Shown here: positions 15,918 through 22,360 of the stretch, one piece after another | Layout: each line of letters opens with the position of its first letter | Numbering within the stretch: the first letter of the stretch is position 1 | IMG/VR virus record: IMGVR_UViG_3300028393_000159 | Coordinates: 1-38,052 of that record | DNA length: 38,052 nucleotides | Origin: a virus | Strand: one strand, 5' to 3' | Program-made: the position numbers and the translations under genes | Notes under the pieces: generated by a model | The model's database searches: none | Told to the model about the DNA's origin: nothing | The model's input: the letters and a program-made list of their open reading frames with translations, nothing else

Positions 15918-16220
15918 ATGTACAGCATGAAAAAAGGTGGATCTATGGGTCCCAAGAAAAAAGGTGGAATGGCTGCTTATGAAAAATCTTCTTATGATAA
16001 GAAGATGGATGCTAAAGGAGCTCATGACAAAGAAGGTTCTGAAAAAGATATGGCTGCTGATAAAAAAGCTGCTACTAAAATGGGCTATATGAAAAAAGGG
16101 GGAAGTGTTAAAGGTAAAACTCCAATGACTCCAGCTCAAAAAAAGTTTGCTGCATTAGCTGCTCCTAAGAATAAAATTACATTTGCTGATAAAATTGCAG
16201 GTGCTAAAAAGAAAAAATAA
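15918..16220 (+). CDS. Lysine-rich small protein with two MKKGGS motifs, 100 aa
   Basis: The N-terminus is MYSMKKGGSMGPKKKGGM. A middle region rich in Lys, Asp and Ala carries a second MKKGGS at residues 58-63. The C-terminal part, TPAQKKFAALAAPKNKITFA, followed by a Lys-rich tail, looks like the most conserved part. The protein has no hydrophobic core long enough for an enzyme. It lies within a string of five small basic genes in the head region. A DNA-condensing or assembly role is possible but unproven. Confidence 0.85.
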   Translation: MYSMKKGGSMGPKKKGGMAAYEKSSYDKKMDAKGAHDKEGSEKDMAADKKAATKMGYMKKGGSVKGKTPMTPAQKKFAALAAPKNKITFADKIAGAKKKK

Positions 16221-16369
16221 TGGCAAGACAAATGATTAAAAGAGCTGATGGCTCTACTTCTCAAAGAGGACTATGGGATAATATTAGAGCTGCTAAAGGC
16301 TCTGGTAAAAAACCTACACCCGAGATGCTTAAACAAGAACGTAAAATAAAAGCTAAATCTAAAAAGTAA
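16220..16369 (+). CDS. Small basic protein, 49 aa
   Basis: The frame starts at an ATG overlapping the preceding stop (TAATG) and ends in TAATGA overlapping the next start, so it is coupled on both sides. The product has KRADGSTSQRGLWDNIRAAK in its first half and a basic tail, KPTPEMLKQERKIKAKSKK. I recall the ADGSxSQRGLWDNIR pattern from small proteins in other Bacteroidota phages; function unknown. The packing and composition make this a confident gene. Confidence 0.85.
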   Translation: MARQMIKRADGSTSQRGLWDNIRAAKGSGKKPTPEMLKQERKIKAKSKK

Positions 16370-17346
16370 TGAGAAGCTATAACATTAGACCTAAAAAACC
16401 TTTTGTACTTCGTAAACCAGATGGTTCTATTGCTGCTGGTTCTCTAGTTTATGCATATAAGAATCCTAAACCAGGAGAGTGGATTGAAGTAATAAATGAA
16501 AATACAGATTTTAGAAATCCAACTTCATATACCAATACAGTAAGGATTACATATCCTAATGCTGTATCAGCTCAAGCATTTGGAGATTATACTAAATTAT
16601 TTTTAAAGAAGTTAGGGTATGCTGCAAATGACACATTATTATCTTTATCAGTTTGTGCTGATGATATTAATGCTCCTAGTTTTGTAGATGAAATGAATTT
16701 AGGACAACATCCTTTATCATTAAATGAATATTTAGGACCATTTATGTCTGGTGGTCTTGCTGGCTATCCTCATACAGGTGCTACAGGATTAGGTGCTTAT
16801 GCTAGTCATGTTACTAATACAGGAAATTTATTTGTTATGAATATGCCACATATTGGTATATCTAGCAATGGTACAGTAGGATCTATTATTAGAAAAGGAC
16901 AAACAGGACAAAATACTTCTTGTGGTGCTGTATCTGCAGCTGTAAGTTGGGCTATTAATAATGCTGGTACACCTGTACAATCAAATTTTCCTGATGATTA
17001 TCAACAATTCTTTTTAACTAATATAATAGCACAATCAGCTAATAGAACATTATTAGCTCCATTAACTGGATCAGTTACACCTGCTCAAATGGTAATAGCT
17101 ACAGAAATTATAAGAGCTGCTGGTCAAGATTTTTTAACTGTTTCTACTAGAGGTATAAAATCAATAGGTGGAACAAATTTAATTAATGGTAGTACAAGAG
17201 ATATATTTTTTATGAGTGGTACATTTATTAATGTTGATGATGGATATGAAGCATATATAGATGTAGTTAGTTTTCAAAAACTAGCAAAAGGTGCATCATC
17301 TTTTACTGATTTAACAACAACTTTTAAAGCAGGATTACCTAAATAA
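16369..17346 (+). CDS. LCIB-type beta-carbonic-anhydrase-like protein, 325 aa
   Basis: Residues 90-195 match, from memory, the core of the LCIB/C family of beta-carbonic anhydrases. The parts are SVCADDIN with Cys96, GGLAGYPHTGATGLGAYASH at 128-147, MPHIGIS with His161, then GSIIRKGQTG and SCGA with Cys185. Cys-His-Cys is the expected zinc set, and acidic residues at 98-99 could serve the active site. Residues 1-60 are an extra N-terminal part, perhaps for virion attachment. LCIB proteins act in CO2 uptake in algae. Here the gene lies in the head/neck operon, so the product could be carried in the virion or be a repurposed structural fold. Catalysis is unproven. Confidence 0.75.
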   Translation: MRSYNIRPKKPFVLRKPDGSIAAGSLVYAYKNPKPGEWIEVINENTDFRNPTSYTNTVRITYPNAVSAQAFGDYTKLFLKKLGYAANDTLLSLSVCADDINAPSFVDEMNLGQHPLSLNEYLGPFMSGGLAGYPHTGATGLGAYASHVTNTGNLFVMNMPHIGISSNGTVGSIIRKGQTGQNTSCGAVSAAVSWAINNAGTPVQSNFPDDYQQFFLTNIIAQSANRTLLAPLTGSVTPAQMVIATEIIRAAGQDFLTVSTRGIKSIGGTNLINGSTRDIFFMSGTFINVDDGYEAYIDVVSFQKLAKGASSFTDLTTTFKAGLPK

Positions 17347-17347
17347 T

Positions 17348-17593
17348 ATGGCAAAGTCTCCAGCATGGCAAAGAAAAGAAGGTAAGTCTCCTACGGGTGG
17401 ACTTAATGCAAAAGGACGTGCTTCTTTAAAAGCTGCAGGTCATGATATAAAACCTCCTCAACCAGGAGGTGGTCCTAGAAAAAAATCATTTTGTGCTAGG
17501 ATGAAAGGAATGAAAGCTAAACTTACTTCAGCTAAGACAGCTAATGATCCTCAAAGTAGAATTAACAAGTCACTCAGAAAATGGAAATGCTAA
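17348..17593 (+). CDS. Small basic protein, resembles DUF6321, 81 aa
   Basis: The first part, SPAWQRKEGKSPTGGLNAKG, followed by RASLKAAG, is a pattern I associate with the short phage and bacterial family DUF6321. The middle has PRKKSFCARMKGM and the end is SLRKWKC. It is strongly basic. It begins two bases after the previous stop and ends directly before the next gene's ATG, continuing the coupled run of small proteins. Function unknown. The family name is from memory and should be treated as tentative. Confidence 0.85.
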   Translation: MAKSPAWQRKEGKSPTGGLNAKGRASLKAAGHDIKPPQPGGGPRKKSFCARMKGMKAKLTSAKTANDPQSRINKSLRKWKC

Positions 17594-18292
17594 ATGAATA
17601 ATAACCTCTTACAGATTAAAATAAAGCAGAGACTTAATAAACTAGCTTCTTTGGACTATGATAATCTAGAGTGTTGGCAAGTTCAAGAAGCATTTAATAA
17701 AGCTCAGTTAGAGTGGACAAGAAGACAATTATATTCTATTAATGCTCGTAAAGAAGGAGAAGAACAAACTAGTGGTCTTGTAGATGATCTTCAAAGATTA
17801 TTAAAGCATGAGATATTACCATCTGTAAATAAAGAAATATATTATCAGGCAGCTATTCCTTCTGATTATCTTCATTATGTAAGAACAGATGTATTTGCTA
17901 AAACAGAATGTTGTCCTGAACGTAGAATATCAGTATATGAAGTAGAAGAAGCTAATATAAGTATTATTCTCAATGATAAGAATAAACAACCTAACTTTGA
18001 ATGGGCCGAAACAGTTTCTACTAGGATGACTAATAAGCTTAAAGTGTATACAAATAATGAATTTGAAATTACACAGTGTCACTTAACTTATTACAGAAAA
18101 CCCATAGAAGTTCAGTTTAATGGTTGTGTAGATCCTAGTACAGGTACTGTATTTACAGCAGATCAAAACTGTGAGTTTAATGATGATGTAGCTGAAGTTT
18201 TAGTAGATAATGCTGCAATGATTTTAGCAGGTGATATAGAAAGTATAACACAATATCAAAGAGAACAACAAAACGTACAATCAAATAGTTAA
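17594..18292 (+). CDS. Probable neck/connector protein, 232 aa
   Basis: The N-terminal 80 residues are helical (NLECWQVQEAFNKAQLEWTR). The remainder is beta-rich, with IPSDYLHYVRTDVFAKTECC and a later LTYYRKPIEVQF. This layout fits the ring or head-tail adaptor proteins that follow the portal and capsid genes in Bacteroidota podovirus-like phages. The call is by architecture and context. The C-terminal tail is Gln/Asn-rich. The gene abuts the preceding stop and precedes the Dps-like gene. Confidence 0.7.
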   Translation: MNNNLLQIKIKQRLNKLASLDYDNLECWQVQEAFNKAQLEWTRRQLYSINARKEGEEQTSGLVDDLQRLLKHEILPSVNKEIYYQAAIPSDYLHYVRTDVFAKTECCPERRISVYEVEEANISIILNDKNKQPNFEWAETVSTRMTNKLKVYTNNEFEITQCHLTYYRKPIEVQFNGCVDPSTGTVFTADQNCEFNDDVAEVLVDNAAMILAGDIESITQYQREQQNVQSNS

Positions 18293-18297
18293 ATAAT

Positions 18298-18759
18298 ATG
18301 AGATCTTTACAAAAACCTGGAATATTTTCAGTGAGCACTGCTAGTTTATCAGCTATGATGCCTCAAGCAGAAACTTGTGCAGTGTGTATTCAAACAGCAG
18401 CTTTAGCACAAGATTTATTAAATGCTGTAACAAGCATTCACAAAATTCATCTTAAGATAACTGGGCTTGGTTCATTTGCAGCTCATAAAGCTCTTAATGA
18501 ATTTTATGATGAAATTGGGGATCATGCTGATTCAGTAGTAGAACAGTTTCAAGGAGCAGAAGAAAAGCTTTTAGAAATGCCTAATACAGCTCCTACAGAA
18601 TTAAACTCAGTGGAAGAAACTATTGACTATCTTAGAAAGTTAAAAGATAAAACTGCAGCATTACAATCTATTATGCCTCATAGTGAGATTGTTAATCAAT
18701 TAGATGAAGTGAAGAGTCTTATAGATTCTACAAAATATAAATTGTTATTCTTAAAATAA
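18298..18759 (+). CDS. Dps/ferritin-like protein, 153 aa
   Basis: The central region IHKIHLKITGLGSFAAHKAL followed by NEFYDEIGDHADSVVEQF has the Dps/ferritin layout: first-helix His (48 and 51), then His63 and Glu68/Asp71/Glu72 followed by DHAD (75-78). The length matches Dps-like subunits. I recall similar phage proteins as family DUF5856. Dps proteins oxidise and store iron and protect DNA. Here the gene is in the virion operon, so the protein could be packaged or act late in infection. It contains two early cysteines (27 and 30). Family membership is fairly secure; ferroxidase function is inferred. Confidence 0.75.
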   Translation: MRSLQKPGIFSVSTASLSAMMPQAETCAVCIQTAALAQDLLNAVTSIHKIHLKITGLGSFAAHKALNEFYDEIGDHADSVVEQFQGAEEKLLEMPNTAPTELNSVEETIDYLRKLKDKTAALQSIMPHSEIVNQLDEVKSLIDSTKYKLLFLK

Positions 18760-18770
18760 TTCATTATATT
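18741..18770 (+). promoter_or_regulatory. Predicted promoter before the 691-aa virion gene
   Basis: ATTGTT (18741-18746) lies 18 nt before TATATT (18765-18770), the same spacing as the other promoters, with a weaker upstream box. It overlaps the end of the Dps-like gene. No terminator separates the two genes. Confidence 0.35.
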
Positions 18771-18806
18771 ATATTATAAACAAAACAAAAACATTTATTT
18801 ATTTAT

Positions 18807-18826
18807 AACCCTTAAATTTAAAAACT
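18807..18826 (+). promoter_or_regulatory. AACCCTTAAATT leader motif before the 691-aa gene
   Basis: AACCCTTAAATT (18807-18818) is identical to the capsid-gene leader at 11768-11779 and sits eight bases before the ATG. Sharing between two apparently highly expressed virion genes suggests a translation or mRNA-stability element. Confidence 0.5.
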
Positions 18827-20902
18827 ATGTATTTTCCTCATGCCTTTAGGAAGAGCTTTCTTCCTTCCACTGTAGCTGGCACTACACTTACATCATCTTC
18901 TAGTATTATAACTACTACTGGTTATGTAATATCTTTAACTAGTTACACAGGTGTTGCAGCTGGTCAATCAATTTCTGGTGCTGGTATTCAACCTGGTACT
19001 ACTATTGTAAATCTTAATGGAACTACAAGTGTTACATTATCATTACCTATTACAGCTAAATTAGTACTTAGTACAACAGCTTTAACAATTAATGTAAATG
19101 GTGCTACTCCATTAAGTACTACTCCTGCTGCTGATGTATATGCTCCAAACACAATTATTGCTAATGGTACAATTACTGGTGTTTCAGTTGGTCAATCAGT
19201 AAGTGGAACTAACATTCCTGCTGGTACTATTGTAACTGGAGTATCTGGTACAATTTTGACAATTTCTCAAAATGTAACTGGTAATATTGGTACAGGTACT
19301 GCAGGTGCTACAATTACTATTGGTGCTTCTGTTCCTACATTAAGTACTGGTTCAACTGGTTCTTTGACTGCAGGTCAAATTGGTTTCTTCTCTCCAGATG
19401 GTGTTGCTGTTCAAGCAGCAAGTGCTAAACCATTCATCATTGCTCAAGGTTCTTATTTTCTTAATGATAAGATTTCTCCTGCTTTGGGTGGTTACAAAGA
19501 GTCTGTTAAAACTAAGATGATCAATCCTAAATACATTTCACGTGTAATTAAGATTACAGCTAAGTCAGCTCGTCAAATGATTGTACAAGTTCCTGTAGCT
19601 GTTAATACTGGTCTTGCTGCTGATACTACTTACCGTTTACGTGTAGATGCAAAAGGATCTCCTGCTTTACGTTTCTTGTCTCATAACATGTACAGAACAT
19701 TAGATTCTTACACAGGTTGTGCTAATGCTACTGATCCTACATTATTGAAAGATCCTGTAGTTACATTGTTAAACTGGGCTGATCAAATTAACTTGAGTCC
19801 TATTTTTAACACAATGGTTCAAGCTAGAGTGTATAAGATGGCTTACAATGCTACTGGTAGTACAACTTCTGGTAGTATCACAACTACTTCAGCTGTATTA
19901 AGCAATTCTAATTTCACTACTGGTAATGGTGTTGCAATTGGTCAAAAAGTTGTAGGTGTTTCAGGTAGCAATATTCCTGCTAACTCTTTTGTAACTGCAA
20001 TTACTTCTGGTACTTCTGTAACTATTACTTACCCAGCTCAAGCAACTGCTCCTGCAATTGGTACTATTGCAACACTTGGTATTAAATTTTATACTGATCT
20101 TTATTCTGGTGCTTTAAGTACTTATGGATATAATGCATCTGTTGCTGGTGGTGCTGTATCAACTCCTACTTATATTCCTGCAACTAATACTGAAAGTGGT
20201 GTTGGTGGTTCTTTGGTAACTGGTAGTGGTACTGCAACTGGTGCAACTATTGGTGCAATTGGTTCTACTGGTGGTGCTCAATTATACAATATGACTCCAG
20301 CTGATGCTGCTAGTTTTACTGTAGATGCTCATCTTGAATTATATGCTGCTTATATTGAAACTAAGTTTGGTATTTGTACTTTCACTCCAACTGATAAATA
20401 TGACTTGGAGCCATTATTACTTTACACATCAATTGTTGATGAGTCTGGTGATCCATGTGTTAGTGCAGTATTTACTGGTACTAATAATGGTAATGGAATG
20501 AATACATCTGCAAATGATGCTACTGTAGTTCAAACTGCTATTCAAGCTTCTGGTATTGGTGAAACAATTTTACGTGACTTTATTTTGTCTGATCGTTATT
20601 TACAAAATGCTTATCCTGATAGTTCTCGTGTAGAGAGTTTAAGGATGAGAGAGATTGAACAAAATCCTGCTCTTAGTAATATTTCAAGAACTTCTTTGTA
20701 TGATCAAGTAATGATTTTGCATAGTGTTCCACGTTTCAACAACCCAACTGCTACTTTTGACAATGATCAATATTTGTTAGTATTTAATGTTCCTACTGGT
20801 ACTTCAACTACAGCTTTAACTAACTATATTGTTAGTGCTGTAACTGCTGCTGGTAATACAATTCCTACTAACACTGCAGGTGGTACATTTGAACAATTTT
20901 AA
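18827..20902 (+). CDS. Abundant-type virion protein with inserted beta modules, 691 aa
   Basis: It has its own transcription unit, with a promoter-like box, the capsid-type leader and a strong terminator. Codon use is similar to the capsid gene. It is therefore probably a major virion component, such as a tail-tube, sheath or head-associated protein. The N-terminal third and middle contain three copies of a Gly/Thr-rich beta module of the form GQ-VSG-NIPAGT-VT-GT-TLS (about residues 32-78, 115-155 and 365-405). These look like inserted Ig-like decorations. The C-terminal 200 residues are more conserved in character (LRDFILSDRYLQNAYPDSSR). I cannot name the exact structural role. Confidence 0.8.
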   Translation: MYFPHAFRKSFLPSTVAGTTLTSSSSIITTTGYVISLTSYTGVAAGQSISGAGIQPGTTIVNLNGTTSVTLSLPITAKLVLSTTALTINVNGATPLSTTPAADVYAPNTIIANGTITGVSVGQSVSGTNIPAGTIVTGVSGTILTISQNVTGNIGTGTAGATITIGASVPTLSTGSTGSLTAGQIGFFSPDGVAVQAASAKPFIIAQGSYFLNDKISPALGGYKESVKTKMINPKYISRVIKITAKSARQMIVQVPVAVNTGLAADTTYRLRVDAKGSPALRFLSHNMYRTLDSYTGCANATDPTLLKDPVVTLLNWADQINLSPIFNTMVQARVYKMAYNATGSTTSGSITTTSAVLSNSNFTTGNGVAIGQKVVGVSGSNIPANSFVTAITSGTSVTITYPAQATAPAIGTIATLGIKFYTDLYSGALSTYGYNASVAGGAVSTPTYIPATNTESGVGGSLVTGSGTATGATIGAIGSTGGAQLYNMTPADAASFTVDAHLELYAAYIETKFGICTFTPTDKYDLEPLLLYTSIVDESGDPCVSAVFTGTNNGNGMNTSANDATVVQTAIQASGIGETILRDFILSDRYLQNAYPDSSRVESLRMREIEQNPALSNISRTSLYDQVMILHSVPRFNNPTATFDNDQYLLVFNVPTGTSTTALTNYIVSAVTAAGNTIPTNTAGGTFEQF

Positions 20903-20920
20903 TAATTTCCTATAAAAACT

Positions 20921-20957
20921 AAAAGGGAGGATACAAGTAGTATCTTCCCTTTTTTTA
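20921..20957 (+). terminator. Rho-independent terminator after the 691-aa gene
   Basis: Stem of about 14 bp, AAAAGGGAGGATAC (20921-20934) with GTATCTTCCCTTTT (20940-20953), one G-T wobble and a 5-nt loop, followed by a T-tract. Confidence 0.93.
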
Positions 20958-20958
20958 T

Positions 20959-21007
20959 TTTGGAAATACCCTTAAAAAATTGTATATTATTATAAGGAGG
21001 CATCCTT
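20959..21007 (+). promoter_or_regulatory. Predicted promoter with 5' hairpin
   Basis: TTTGGA (20959-20964), 18-nt spacer, TATATT (20983-20988). The expected transcript starts with the hairpin AAGGA-GGCA-TCCTT (20994-21007). It lies right after a terminator and 32 bp before the next gene, an ideal promoter position. Confidence 0.6.
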
Positions 21008-21038
21008 AAATTCTAAATAAATTTATAAAGTTTATATA

Positions 21039-21581
21039 ATGGCCTACAAACACCAATTAAGTTTAGAAGTACCAGATACTAATAATTGTAGTGTCTTTCG
21101 TATATTTGATACAAGTATATATGATACACATGTACCTACTACATGTGGTACTTTAGCAATAACTTCTCCTGGTTATAATCAACCAGTATCTATAGAAGTG
21201 TTACCTCATTTTAATCTTGTATTAAATGGATGTACTCTTGGTATACAAACTTCAGGCTGTGGTACAATGAGTGAAAGACTTCCTGATGGTATATACACTA
21301 TAAGATATTCTGTAAGTCCTAATGACAAAGTATTTGTTCAATATCACTATTTAAGAATTTGTCAAACAAACAATAAATATTTTAATGAACTTTGTAAATT
21401 AGAATTAGCAGCATGTGAACCTCAAGCAGATGTAAAAGAACAATTAAATGAACTAAGACTTATTAAATCTTTTATTGATGCAGCTAAAGCTAAAGTAGAA
21501 CAGTGTGATGACCTTCAACAAGGTATGGATCTTTTTATGTATGCACAGAAAAGATTACAAAAATTCGGATCTTATTGTTAA
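21039..21581 (+). CDS. Probable neck/tail protein, 180 aa
   Basis: Residues 1-108 are beta-rich, with a conserved-looking ERLPDGIYTIRYSVSPND turn. Residues 110-178 are helical with regularly spaced Leu and several Cys (108, 119, 126, 156, 180). The gene is first in the unit driven by the promoter at 20959 and is followed by a zinc-ribbon mini-protein and fibre genes, which points to neck or tail assembly. Similar proteins seem common in Bacteroidota phages, but I cannot give a proven role. Confidence 0.75.
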   Translation: MAYKHQLSLEVPDTNNCSVFRIFDTSIYDTHVPTTCGTLAITSPGYNQPVSIEVLPHFNLVLNGCTLGIQTSGCGTMSERLPDGIYTIRYSVSPNDKVFVQYHYLRICQTNNKYFNELCKLELAACEPQADVKEQLNELRLIKSFIDAAKAKVEQCDDLQQGMDLFMYAQKRLQKFGSYC

Positions 21582-21601
21582 TCACTTTAAAATAAACCAA
21601 T

Positions 21602-21733
21602 ATGAGTTGTCCAAATTGTAATGCACCAATTAGTTGTGGATGTCAAAGACGTGTAGCATCTGATGGTAATCAAGTATGTGCTAGTTGTTTAGCAGCTTAT
21701 GAGCAAAGACTAGCAGCACAAAAAAAGCTTTAA
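21602..21733 (+). CDS. Zinc-ribbon mini-protein, 43 aa
   Basis: This frame runs from ATG 21602 to TAA 21731-21733. The product begins MSCPNCNAPISCGCQRR and contains a second CASC, giving CPNC...CGC...CASC, a typical zinc-ribbon set. It lies between two tail genes with 20-bp and 3-bp gaps. A small structural or assembly zinc protein is likely. The regular cysteine spacing supports a real gene. Confidence 0.8.
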   Translation: MSCPNCNAPISCGCQRRVASDGNQVCASCLAAYEQRLAAQKKL

Positions 21734-21736
21734 TTT

Positions 21737-22360
21737 ATGAGAAACCTACTTCCCCAAAAAGATAAATACCTTATTAATTTTGCTAATTCAGTGTATGCTG
21801 AATTTCGTAGAATGAAATATGGTATTGAGTCTTGTACAAGAACAGGTCAACTTTATGTTGATGAAATGAGAAAGGACATTGTTAATTATCAATCTAATGA
21901 TGATGGGGAAGCATTAAGTCAAGTATCAATTCAACATATGGGATGGCTTCCTGTATACTATCCTAGTAATGATGATAGTTGTGATTATCAAGCACCATGG
22001 AATGATATGAGTCGTTATCAAGTGCAGAGATGTAGTGGTGGTCCTACATCAATAGGAATGTCATATGTAGGACAAGATAGTTCTACTAATCTTATAGAAG
22101 TAAATGCAGGTGGCTGTATTACACGTATTAATATTAATCCAGCTATTACTATTAATAATAATTCAAGTTTTGTATTTACACAAAACTGTGCTAATCCACA
22201 AGCTGTATGGTATATTATACATAATTTAAATCTTGTACCTAATGTATGGTCTGAAGATTGTAGTGGTAATAATATATCAGGAACAATACATGTAGTAAAC
22301 AACAATGAAATTACTTTAACATTTAGTAGTCCCGTAGCTGGTAAAGCATACTTATCTTAA
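21737..22360 (+). CDS. Tail/fibre-associated virion protein, 207 aa
   Basis: Residues 1-100 are helical and polar. Residues 155-207 form a terminal domain with WYIIHNLNLVPNVWSEDCSG, then ITLTFSSPVAGKAYLS. This terminal pattern (H-LN-P-V-D-SG ... FSSP-GKAYL) is recurrent in phage fibre and baseplate proteins as a small beta-sandwich. The stop overlaps the start of the long fibre gene by one base (TAATG). It is probably the adaptor or base of that fibre. Confidence 0.8.
   Translation: MRNLLPQKDKYLINFANSVYAEFRRMKYGIESCTRTGQLYVDEMRKDIVNYQSNDDGEALSQVSIQHMGWLPVYYPSNDDSCDYQAPWNDMSRYQVQRCSGGPTSIGMSYVGQDSSTNLIEVNAGGCITRININPAITINNNSSFVFTQNCANPQAVWYIIHNLNLVPNVWSEDCSGNNISGTIHVVNNNEITLTFSSPVAGKAYLS

Noticed and set aside
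20994-21000. AAGGAGG as a Shine-Dalgarno sequence for the gene at 21039
   Set aside because: It is 38 nt from the ATG, is locked in a hairpin, and Bacteroidota systems seldom use such sites.
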